Assembly: GCA_907163345.1 (NCBI GenBank)
Contig: CAJQUN010000138.1
Span: forward strand, 1,054,001 to 1,118,000
DNA: 64,000 nucleotides
Origin: Haberlea rhodopensis
Lineage: Eukaryota; Streptophyta; Magnoliopsida; Lamiales; Gesneriaceae
Direction: 5' to 3'
The number at the start of each line of letters is the position of its first letter. The stretch's first letter is position 1. Below, piece by piece: positions 53,486 to 62,503 of this stretch. The position numbers were made by a program, and so were the translations under genes. The notes below the pieces were generated by a model that had not been told where the DNA came from, made no database searches, and saw nothing but the letters and a program-made list of their open reading frames with translations.

Positions 53486-54886
53486 ATGGCTGAGATTAAT
53501 CCGGAGAACCCCAATGAGGAGATAGGGGATATGGACAGTTGGAATGCCAGTATTGCTCCGCCGAATCCTCTACCACCACCTGCTGTGGGCGTGGAGCCCA
53601 GTGTACAGATGTTACTGCCAGGGGAGCTCAGTTTGAAGCAGTTTCTGAGTTTCCATCCGCCCATGTTTGAGGGGATTGAGTCTGGTGAAGTAGCTGAGGA
53701 GTGGTTAGAACGTATAGATCAGATACTTGTGACTGCACCCTGTGCAAACACGGCCTGGCTAAGGTTTGCCGAGTTTCAGATGGCTAAGAAGCCTGCTATG
53801 TGGTGGAAGACCACAGTGATGGAGCTGAGAGCTCTAGGTGTGGCAGTTGACTGGACTGTATTCCGGACCCGGTTCCTTAACCGGTATTTCTCTGCAGCTG
53901 CCAGACAGTTAAAGGAAGACGAGTTCAATGCCTTGAAGCAGGGTAGCATGTCAGTGTCGGACTATGCTATGCAGTATTCCTCACTGCTGAGGTATGGACC
54001 TCATATTGCTGTCAGCAGCCATGCAAAGATGAGGAAATTTCTGAAGGGATTAAGGCCAGAACTATTTGATAGGGTTATCTCCAACAACCCCAGTTCATTT
54101 GATGACGCCCTGACACGGGCAGAGTTAGCGGAGATTGCGGTGGACGCGTACAAGGATGTTGTACCCCCTTCTGTACCACCACAGAGGCCTGCTACTGATA
54201 GTTTGAGGCCTCGAGGGGATCAATTCAAGGCTCGTGGAGCCTCATCATCTTCCAAATTTAGTGGGAAGAAGTCTCAGGGTCAGAAACAGAACAATAAGGG
54301 ACCCACACAGGGGAGCAAGACTGTGGGAAGCAAGTGTAACAACTGTGGGGGATGGCATTTGTCACGGGACTGTCCGGGTTGCTATGTCTGTGGCAAGGTG
54401 GGCCACTTTGCTCGAGGTTGCCCCAATCGGGCAGGTCAGACAGTCTCAGGGCCGAATAGGCCGATATTTGATGCGGGGAGGGCACCACAGAGACAGCAGT
54501 TTGCACCACGACCACAGGGAGGTCAGACGGCAGGACCGCCGCAGGGACAGGTGTATGCGCTGACCAGGGAGCAGGCTGAGGCAGCCCCAGAGGAGGTCAT
54601 TGCTGGTACGTGCCATTTATTTACATACCCTGCACTTATATTGATAGATACAGGTGCTTCCCATTCTTTTGTATCTACTGCTTTTGTGGAGGGACACCGT
54701 TTGTGCTCGTCTCTGTTACCCACGCCTCTTATGGTCTCGACACCCACGGGGAAGCATGTGATTGCGGATCGGCTATTGTCTGATTGCCTCATTTATTTTG
54801 AGGGCAATGATCTGAGGGCCGATCTGATTCAGTTAGAGATGGCAGACTTTGACTGTATTATCGGCATTGATGTGTTGAGCAGATAG
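53486..54886 (+). CDS. gag-pro: Gy5 gag and protease, closed by a premature stop
   Basis: Start ATG at 53486 in ACAGCATGGC, shared with Gy4. N-terminal/capsid region (LLPGELSLKQFLSFHPPMFE, WWKTTVMELRALG, KEDEFNALKQGSMSVSDYAM), basic linker, zinc knuckles CNNCGGWHLSRDC and CYVCGKVGHFARGC, then the aspartic protease LIDTGASHSFVS. The TAG at 54884-54886 replaces a Tyr codon of the family (LSRY-RAVVDC). Gag packages RNA; PR cuts the polyprotein in particles. About 466 codons from the ATG. The stop removes the protease C-terminus and all of pol from this frame. Confidence 0.95.
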   Translation: MAEINPENPNEEIGDMDSWNASIAPPNPLPPPAVGVEPSVQMLLPGELSLKQFLSFHPPMFEGIESGEVAEEWLERIDQILVTAPCANTAWLRFAEFQMAKKPAMWWKTTVMELRALGVAVDWTVFRTRFLNRYFSAAARQLKEDEFNALKQGSMSVSDYAMQYSSLLRYGPHIAVSSHAKMRKFLKGLRPELFDRVISNNPSSFDDALTRAELAEIAVDAYKDVVPPSVPPQRPATDSLRPRGDQFKARGASSSSKFSGKKSQGQKQNNKGPTQGSKTVGSKCNNCGGWHLSRDCPGCYVCGKVGHFARGCPNRAGQTVSGPNRPIFDAGRAPQRQQFAPRPQGGQTAGPPQGQVYALTREQAEAAPEEVIAGTCHLFTYPALILIDTGASHSFVSTAFVEGHRLCSSLLPTPLMVSTPTGKHVIADRLLSDCLIYFEGNDLRADLIQLEMADFDCIIGIDVLSR

Positions 54887-55002
54887 CGAGCTGTGGTAGA
54901 CTGCCGACAGAGGATTGTACGTTTCTGTCTGATCAGGGGTTTCAGTGGACCTTTTATGGGGACGGCTCTCGTCCAAAGATTCCGGTAATATCAGCGATTA
55001 AG
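54887..55002 (+). pseudogene. Gy5 gag-pol frameshift zone
   Basis: After the stop the frame continues RAVVDCRQRIVRF, then a small indel near 54922-54935 moves into the pol frame (FQWTFYGDGSRPKIPVISAI). Equivalent to VVDCRQKTVKFRPDLGSQWT in Gy4, where it is one open frame. Confidence 0.88.
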
Positions 55003-58000
55003 ATGTCGCGGTTATTGGAACGCGGCCACACGGGCTACCTTGTCTATGCAGTGGATGCATCAGACGAGAAGGAAGTAAGAGCTGAGGACATTCTGGTTGT
55101 GGCAGAGTTCATTGATGTGTTCCCAGATGAGATTCCGGGATTTCCGCCTGTCAGGGATGTGGAATTTGCTATTGAGCTGCTGCCAGGGACTTCTGCTATA
55201 TCCCGTGCTCCTTACAGGATGGCACTGGCAGAGCTGAGGGAACTGAAAGTACAGTTACAGGAGCTCCTCGACAAGGGATACATTCGTCCTAGTGTATCGC
55301 CTTGGGGTGCACCAGTCTTGTTCGTGAAAAAGAAGGATGGATCAATGCGTCTGTGCATTGACTATAGGCAATTGAACAAGGTCACAGTGAAGAACAGATA
55401 TCCACTTCCGAGGATTGATGATCTGTTCGACCAGCTTCAGGGTACAGAGGTGTACTCCAAGATAGACTTGAGGTCAGGCTATCATCAAGTGCGGGTTAGA
55501 GCTGGTGATGTCCAAAAGACGGCTTTTAGAACTCGGTATGGGCACTATGAGTTCTTGGTGATGCCATTCGGGGTGACGAATGCCCCTGCTACTTTTATGA
55601 GCTTGATGAACAGGGTATTTCAGGAGTACCTCGATCAGTTTGTAATCGTGTTCATTGATGACATCCTGGTCTATTCAAAGAATGAGGAGGATCATGCCAA
55701 TCATCTGAGGATAGTGCTCCAGATCCTCAGGGATCATCAGTTGTACGCCAAACTCAGCAAGTGTGAGTTTTGGCTGAGCAGTGTTGCATTCTTGGGTCAT
55801 ATCATATCACGAGAGGGGATATCAGTAGACCCGAGGAAGATAGAGGCAGTTATGGACTGGTCTGCCCCTACTTCAGTCAGTGAGATTCGAAGTTTTCTTG
55901 GTCTGGCTGGCTATTATCGACGTTTCGTCGAGGGTTTCTCGAAGGTCGCCAAGCCACTTACACAGCTGACTCAGAAGGGAGTCCCATTCTGTTGGACAGA
56001 GGCTTGTGAGCAGAGTTTCAGGGAACTAAAGCACAGACTGACTACTGCACCAGTTCTAGTGATTCCCAAGGAGAACAAAGGATTTGTTATTTATACCGAC
56101 GCATCGCTACAGGGATTAGGGTGCGTACTGATGCAGGACAGACATGTAGTGGCTTATGCTTCGAGACAGTTGAAGCCACACGAGACGAGGTATCCAGTCC
56201 ATGATCTGGAGTTGGCAGCTATAGTGTTCGCCTTGAAGATATGGCGACACTACTTATACGGTACCTCATTTACCATCTTCGCTGATCACAAGAGCCTGAA
56301 GTTCTTGTTTACACAGGCTGAGTTGAACATGAGGCAGAGGAGATGGATGGACCTGCTGAAGGATTATGATTGTGAAATCCTATACCATCCCGGGAAAGCA
56401 AATCTGACAGCCGACGCCCTGAGTCGGAAAGTGCGGAGCACTGCAGAGGATGCCCTGTGTTTATCAGCTATGTTGGGCTCCTACTGCCATTTGGGATTTG
56501 ATTATGACGTATCTTCTTCACCAGTACAGGTTTTGACCTTGCTAGCGGAGCCTGTTATTTTTGATCACATCAGAAAGGCTCAGGGGACCGATGTAGAGGT
56601 TCAGAGATGGATGTTAGTGGTTCATTCAGGTCAGCCATCGAGATTCAGAGTGGCTGAGGACAGTTCTCTGAGACTTGGTGACAGATGGGTGGTTCCAGAT
56701 GCACCTGAGTTGCGTCAGGGTTTATTACAGCGAGCTCATTGCAGTAGGATGAGTGTCCACCCAGGAGGGAAGAAGATGTATAAGGATTTACGCAGCCAGT
56801 TCTGGTGGAGGCGTATGAAACAAGATGTCACCTCATTTGTCAAGCGCTGTTTGATTTGTCAGCAGGTGAAGGCTGAGAGGCAGAGGCCTGGAGGTGAACT
56901 AAGGAGTTTGGAGATACCCGAGTGGAAGTGGCAGCACGTGTCTATGGATTTCGTGACCCACTTACCGAGGACTGTTTCGGGTTTTGATGCCATCTGGGTA
57001 GTCGTGGATAGACTGACTAAAGTGGCTCACTTCATTCCCTACTGTATGACATATACGCACTTGAGGATGGCACAATTATATGTCAGAGATGTGGTGAGAC
57101 TACACGGGATCCCTGTTTCGATAGTGTTCGATCGAGATCCACGGTTCACATCTCACTTTTGGGAGGGTCTGCAGAAAGCTCTAGGTACAGAGTTGAGGCT
57201 GAGCACAGCCTATCACCCTCAGACGGACGGACAGACCGAGCGTACGATACAGACGCTCGAGGATATGTTGAGAGCTTGTGTGCTAGAGTTCGACATATCA
57301 TGGCAGGACTCGATAGCCTTGGTGGAGTTCTCTTACAACAACAGCTACCAGGCAAGTATACAGATGGCTCCTTTCGAGGCCCTCTATGGTAGGCGTTGTA
57401 GGTCACCCTTGTGTTGGGATGACTTGGACCGTAAGTCGGTTGGAGGACCAGAGTTGGTTCAGGAAATGGAAGAGAAAGTTAAGGTCATCAAGAGAAAGAT
57501 GAAGGCAGCTCAGGACAGACAGGCAGCATATGCCAATCAGCGGCGTAGGCCGTTGGAGTTTCAGTTGGGCGACAGAGTTTTTCTGAAGATCTCACCTTTC
57601 AGAGGCGTAGTACGGTTTGGTATGCGGGGGAAGTTGTCTCCTAGATACGTGGGGCCGTATGAGATCTTACAGCGTGTTGGTACTCTGGCGTACCGTTTGG
57701 CGTTACCGCCTTCTCTGTCTGGTATACACGACGTATTTCATGTGTCTATGCTGAGGAAGTATGAGCCGGATCCTTCGCATGTGTTGCAGCCTTCAGAGGT
57801 GCAGATTGAGTCCGATGTTTCTTATGTTGAGCGGCCTATCAGGATTTTGGATAGGGCAGACCGCAGACTTCGGAACAAGGTTATTCTTATGATCAAGGTT
57901 CAGTGGGATCGTAGGGGTGTCGAGGAGGCCACGTGGGAGACAGAGCGACACATGGTGCAGCACTATCCAGAGCTGTTTTCTGGTATGCTTTTATGTTTTG

Positions 58001-58050
58001 GTTACTTCGTGTTGGTAAGCATGTTTGATTTCGGGGACGAAATCCTATAA
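55003..58050 (+). CDS. pol: Gy5 pol: RT, RNase H, integrase, chromodomain-like tail
   Basis: 1015 codons from an internal Met. RT: SPWGAPVLFVKKKDG at 98-112, catalytic FIDD at 217-220. RNase H: D366, E403, D428, D471 (the usual TDHK reads ADHK, the Asp kept). Integrase: finger H579, H586, C616, C619; catalytic D649, D710, E746 with D,D35E spacing. GPY/F-type C-terminus, then the Tekay chromodomain-like tail (RNKVILMIKVQWDRRGVEEA, ELFSG), which lets integration recognise heterochromatin in related elements. SIVFDRDP replaces SIVSDRDP of the siblings. No lesion inside this frame. Enzymes would act in particles and the nucleus. Confidence 0.96.
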   Translation: MSRLLERGHTGYLVYAVDASDEKEVRAEDILVVAEFIDVFPDEIPGFPPVRDVEFAIELLPGTSAISRAPYRMALAELRELKVQLQELLDKGYIRPSVSPWGAPVLFVKKKDGSMRLCIDYRQLNKVTVKNRYPLPRIDDLFDQLQGTEVYSKIDLRSGYHQVRVRAGDVQKTAFRTRYGHYEFLVMPFGVTNAPATFMSLMNRVFQEYLDQFVIVFIDDILVYSKNEEDHANHLRIVLQILRDHQLYAKLSKCEFWLSSVAFLGHIISREGISVDPRKIEAVMDWSAPTSVSEIRSFLGLAGYYRRFVEGFSKVAKPLTQLTQKGVPFCWTEACEQSFRELKHRLTTAPVLVIPKENKGFVIYTDASLQGLGCVLMQDRHVVAYASRQLKPHETRYPVHDLELAAIVFALKIWRHYLYGTSFTIFADHKSLKFLFTQAELNMRQRRWMDLLKDYDCEILYHPGKANLTADALSRKVRSTAEDALCLSAMLGSYCHLGFDYDVSSSPVQVLTLLAEPVIFDHIRKAQGTDVEVQRWMLVVHSGQPSRFRVAEDSSLRLGDRWVVPDAPELRQGLLQRAHCSRMSVHPGGKKMYKDLRSQFWWRRMKQDVTSFVKRCLICQQVKAERQRPGGELRSLEIPEWKWQHVSMDFVTHLPRTVSGFDAIWVVVDRLTKVAHFIPYCMTYTHLRMAQLYVRDVVRLHGIPVSIVFDRDPRFTSHFWEGLQKALGTELRLSTAYHPQTDGQTERTIQTLEDMLRACVLEFDISWQDSIALVEFSYNNSYQASIQMAPFEALYGRRCRSPLCWDDLDRKSVGGPELVQEMEEKVKVIKRKMKAAQDRQAAYANQRRRPLEFQLGDRVFLKISPFRGVVRFGMRGKLSPRYVGPYEILQRVGTLAYRLALPPSLSGIHDVFHVSMLRKYEPDPSHVLQPSEVQIESDVSYVERPIRILDRADRRLRNKVILMIKVQWDRRGVEEATWETERHMVQHYPELFSGMLLCFGYFVLVSMFDFGDEIL

Positions 58051-58062
58051 GTAGGGGAGTAT
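58049..58062 (+). other. Gy5 polypurine tract
   Basis: AAGTAGGGGAGTAT abuts the LTR; TTCGGGGACGAAATCC lies upstream and overlaps the end of pol. Confidence 0.92.
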
Positions 58063-60387
58063 TGTGATATCCCCGAAATGATTATTGTGATGTTAATCAT
58101 TTGAGTTAAATTATGATGATTTGGGTATTACTTCATGGGTTTGGATTAGTATTATTGGGGAGTTTCATTTCAGGGCGCATGTGATATATGTTGAGAATTT
58201 GGGGGTTGTGGCTTGTTTATTTGGGGTGTGTGTTGTTTGTTTTGGGTAAAGCATGTTAACGGGAATTGAAGTATTTTATTGAGAAAATGCTATAAATATC
58301 ATGTGAGGATATTTTTATACATCGTGCTAAATACCGGGACCAAAATATAACACATCATACCACCCAACACCCAACCACCCCCCCCCCCCCAACCCATGCC
58401 AATCACACTGTGCCCAGGCTGACTTCCCATCCCACTTGGCTCAATCATTTGACCACTCTCAGCCATCCCAAATCTCGACCTTTCTCTCCCAATTCCTCAC
58501 CAGCACTTGCTAAGCAATAATCTGAGGAGCTTGCCCCTTTTCATCGCCTGGAAAGCCTTCAAAAATCTGAGCAAAGTAGGGTGAGAACCATGCTCTGTTT
58601 TTGTTTTTAAACTTGTTTGAGTACATGTTTTTAGGTGGCGAGAAAACAGCATGTTAGATTAGGTTTCTTGAAACCTTTGATTTAAATGCTTTTATGGTGT
58701 TATTGTGAGGCTCTCTGTATTTTTCCTTGAGCATGTTGCATGTTTTATGTTGAGGATATAAGCATGTAAAGAAGGGTGTTCGGAAATCTGGGTAGGTGTA
58801 TGCCCTGTTTCTCTGGGAAAATATGGTTAGGGAGTGTTTTTGAGGGGGTGGTATCATGCATGTTAGAAGGGTTTGTGGTGAACCTTCGATTTGAGTTTAT
58901 GCATGGTAGTTTTGTAAAGCCCTTGGCATGTTTGTTCGAGCATGCTTTATGTTATATGTGATAGTTATTATAGCATGAAATGAAGTACTCAGGAAATCTG
59001 GAAATAAAATGTGTTGCCCTGTTTCCGAAAAGATGATCGAGTACTTGTGTAAATGGTCGTCGTTTATGCTTATGGGCTTATGTTTGGGGTGTAATTTTGG
59101 TATGAATACACTCAGGGCATTGTGTTGTAACTAATAGCATGTTGTTTTGGGCATGTTGTATGTCTTACATGTTGGATTTAAGGGTGTGATTTCAGGTGTT
59201 CGAGAATTCTGGGTTGGCATTTCTCGAACAGAGCATCTCGATCGATCGATATTTCATCTCGATCGATCGAGCGGGGCAGAACCTTGGTTCTAATTTTAGG
59301 CGTCTTCTCGATCGATCGGGAAGAGGGGCCGATCGATCGAGAGACCCAGAATGTTGAAAAATATAATTTGTTATATTTTGTTAAAGTTTTGATATTGGAT
59401 TGTAATGAGACATCTAATATTGTGTTGTACACTGGTGTAGAGCCTTCACAGGTAGCTACACAGCGCAGGGGATAGAGTCCTGCAACACACCACATTTTGG
59501 AAAGGTACGTAAGCGACGTACGGGCATCCCAACGGTAACATGTACTTATGTTTGTCTGTGTGACGCATGATGAATGCAATGTGATGCATTAAGATTATGA
59601 TACATGTTATTATGCATTGTGTTGCATATTATGCATTGTTGTTGCATATTGTGATGTGGGATAAAGAGGTGTATTCCACGAGTCAGGGTGATCACAGTTA
59701 AGGTTTTAATGCTTATGCTTTATCGCTGCGCATGTGGAGCGGGTGGGGGGAGGCTCGCTGGCACATGGAGGCGAGGTATACCATACTAAGCGAGGAAGAG
59801 ATACCGCTAGTATGATGAAGCGTGTATGCGATACCGCTTGTTTGAGATTAAGAAAGCATTAAAATAACTGATGATGACTGACTCAAGAAAAAGAGGAAAT
59901 GTCATGACATTCATTTGTAAAGCCATACATTCATATAATGTGTTTTATTATGAACTATGGTACAGGGACAACCATTGGGCGTTATAAATGCGGGAAAATA
60001 CAGGAAGTGCTTGTATTTAGGATTGTGCATTTATGCCTTACTTTCATATTATGTTGAATATGAATTGTTTTATGCTCACGTGTTGGGGGTTGTCTTTGTA
60101 GGTGCTTTTGTTGACGAGAACCAGGGTCGGGGTTGATTTGCTGAGATGTAAGGAGTGCTACATGATTAGCATGATTAGAGAAATTTTTGTATAGCTTCTA
60201 CTGGGTAGAGTAAGACTATAATGTAGTGCCTTTGTAGGAATTGTGTTATTCCTTTTTGAAATATTTTGGTACTGTAATCTCTAAAGCTCAGGTTAATCAA
60301 CACGATACGTTACTCTGATATATTCACATGAATGTTTAGTTCTCTAAATTGCACCTTAGTGATTTGATGTGATAACGGGGTCTCACA
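58063..60387 (+). repeat. Gy5 3' LTR
   Basis: 2325 bp, same as the 5' LTR but with the 225-bp block 59195-59419, 13 instead of 19 C, and scattered substitutions. Contains GTACGT box 59504-59526 and branched module 59704-59864. Confidence 0.95.
59195..59419 (+). repeat. 225-bp block with CGATCGATCG cluster, only in Gy5 3' LTR
   Basis: Begins GGTGTTCGAGAATTCTGGG and ends TGAGACATCTAATA. Holds four CGATCGATCG sites (59236-59342), flanks mostly T/A as in Gy1. The same block is in the Gy1 LTR (15563-15794), so presence is probably ancestral. Confidence 0.93.
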
Positions 60388-60392
60388 CGATC
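60388..60392. repeat. Target site duplication of Gy5 (right), CGATC
   Basis: Matches 51160-51164. Confidence 0.96.
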
Positions 60393-61303
60393 GATCGCGA
60401 GATCACACTGCCCGAACATGAATTTTTGTTCCTTCGGCGATCGATCGCCACATTTGGCGCGATCGATCGCCACCCTCGCCGATCGATCGCCCAAACGTGG
60501 CGACCGATCACCAAATGCTTCTGGAGCGTACTGCCTCTTCGTGATCGATCGCCAAAAACGGGCGATCGATCGCCGAGCCCTGTATCGCGAAAAATCGCCA
60601 TTAATGCTCCAAAACTTCATTCCAACCCATTCCAACTCCCCTACCAACAAACCAACAACATCAAATACATAATACCTTCCATAAACACTTTAAGCACCTC
60701 AAAAAAATCCAACATTTAACCAAAACCACAACAACCCAACACAAACCCATTTAAACCATTTCCAAAATCAAATAAAACACTACAAAATCAACAATGAGGC
60801 ATCCATACCTCTTGGGGACTTCAAATCTCCCAATAAACTCCACAAATCAAGATTTTTGGAAGGGTTTCTCTCCACCTTTATGCTCCAACTCGAAAATAAG
60901 GGGAAAGGGTTTGTGGGAATTGATTTGGGGAAATTGAGGGTAAAGGTAGGGTGGGGTTGGGGTATAAAAGGGGTTGGGTTTTAATTAAAAGCATTTCACA
61001 AACCCATGGTGTATAAAACACCCCAACATGATATTTAAAAGGCATTTCACGAAAAGCACCAAAATATCAATTAAACTCATGATTTCCAATTAATTGCTAA
61101 CCATGGCAAATAAATCATGCTAAGAACAATTTTTACCCAACATGCACACCATGCACCCTGAATGCCCTCCCGGGTCACTCTATCATGTGACTAAGCATTT
61201 CAATAAGATAAATAATTCCAGCACATAATTAATCACCACCATAATTAACCATATAAATACAATTAATGTCCAAATTGCAATTAATAATTTCGGGGATATC
61301 ACA
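60393..61303 (-). repeat. Gy4 5' LTR, part 5' of Gy5
   Basis: Carries the remaining palindromes of the cluster (60388-60575; some altered, e.g. CGACCGATCACC and GTGATCGATCGCC), a TATA-like site near 61010-61018 and the LTR start TGTGATATCCCCGAAATT at 61303. Confidence 0.94.
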
Positions 61304-61308
61304 TATAT
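61304..61308. repeat. Target site duplication of Gy4 (right), TATAT
   Basis: Matches 43184-43188. Confidence 0.9.
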
Positions 61309-61447
61309 ATTCATTTATAGCAATTACCATAAATCATGCATTCCAATAACCGTTTATTGCTAATACCATATACCATGCATTTCCATATACCTTTATTGCA
61401 ATATAGTGTACCATGCACTCAACAATTGCAATCATAATAAAGGGCTA

Positions 61448-61470
61448 TGCTTGTACGTCATACGTACCTT
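61448..61470 (-). other. GTACGT box, N2 5' LTR
   Basis: Minus strand AAGGTACGTATGACGTACAA then GCA. Confidence 0.78.
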
Positions 61471-61871
61471 ATAGTTCCGTAGTTCGAGTCCAACATTGCC
61501 TGAGTCCCACGACCCGATGAGTTAAGTGCTAACATGCAAATAAATCTCAATTAAACAAAGGCATGCAATCACGTGCCCAATCACGTTCACAACTTCCAAA
61601 CCTATCGTCCATCCATACGATTACCAAAATAAAAGTCCCCCGGCTATGCATGCATAATACCCAAAATATTCCATTTTATAAGTTAAACTGATAGCCCAAA
61701 AACTCAAACGAGAATTTCGTTTTATCAAACTTGGCTCCAACCAATCCATTCTAAAAGTATAGCAATCCCAATGGAATGTAGACATGGCCCCGGAAATCGG
61801 TTAATTAAACCATGTTTCCAAAATCCCGACATTTTCCAAAATTTTCGAAAAAAAAACAACATCCTGCGTGC

Positions 61872-62108
61872 GGCGATCGATCACCGATTTTATCGCGATC
61901 GATCGCCCCCAACCAGTGGCCATCCAGCGCCTCTTCGCGATCGATCGCGAGTCTCTACGATCGATCGCGAGTCTCTGCGATCGATCGCCAACCCACTCGC
62001 AGTCGATCGCCGAGACCTCGCGATCGATCGCCCTCACTGTTTATCGTCACCAAAAATCCACCTGCTCGTCGCGATCGATGGGCCCTCCTCGGCAATCGAT
62101 CGCGACCT
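61872..62108. repeat. CGATCGATCG palindrome cluster, N2 5' LTR
   Basis: About nine sites, several altered by single changes (GCGATCGATCACC, GCAGTCGATCGCC, GCGATCGATGGGC, GCAATCGATCGCG). Confidence 0.93.
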
Positions 62109-62491
62109 GCGATTTTCCAAAAAATTCGAGCTTCCATTGTGTTTTTGACACATAAACTCAAAACCAACACCCCTAACTTCCTCAACACCTCCAATACACC
62201 AATTAAACTCAATAAAAACTCCAAAAACAACATTTTAGATTTTTAACCAAAACCCCCAAATCTCAAATCCAACCCAATACTTGACCAATAAGCACAATAC
62301 CATAATCAAATCGAAGCTAAAGGTGACGAGAAGAAGATTACCAGCTTTTTCAAGAAATCGGGCTCCTAAGACGAGCCCCCATCGATTTGCTTCCAAGAGA
62401 AGAAGAGGGAAGGGTTTGGGGTGAGAGAGAGGCGTGAGGGAGAGGAGAGAGGGAAGAGATTTCGTATAATGACGGAATACCGAGTCCATTT

Positions 62492-62503
62492 GGTATATAT
62501 AGC
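62492..62503 (-). promoter_or_regulatory. TATA box, N2 5' LTR
   Basis: Minus strand GCTATATATACC followed by AAATGGACTCGG and ATTCCGTCATT, as in N1. Confidence 0.68.

Larger units (their letters stand above)
51165..60387 (+). mobile_element. Gy5: near-complete Tekay-type chromovirus
   Basis: 9223 bp, plus orientation. 5' LTR 51165-53270, primer site 53276-53287, gag-pol 53486-58050, polypurine tract 58049-58062, 3' LTR 58063-60387, target duplication CGATC. Best-preserved gypsy element here and a sibling of Gy1. The LTRs differ by roughly a dozen substitutions, a 6-bp C-tract difference and a 225-bp block present only in the 3' LTR. It is the innermost layer in Gy4. Confidence 0.97.
43189..61303 (-). 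mobile_element. Gy4: Tekay-type element, split by Gy5
   Basis: 3' LTR 43189-45219, interior 45220-50029, 5' LTR 50030-51164 plus 60393-61303, target duplication TATAT. Full domain order gag, PR, RT, RH, IN, chromodomain is present on the minus strand but interrupted by at least four stops and several frameshifts. Gy5 lies in its 5' LTR. Same PBS and tract as Gy1, Gy3 and Gy5, but a distinct LTR family. Confidence 0.94.

Noticed and set aside
59195..59419. Interpretation of the 225-bp block as a spliced intron
   Set aside because: The block ends cannot be placed at GT-AG, even allowing for the one-base ambiguity.
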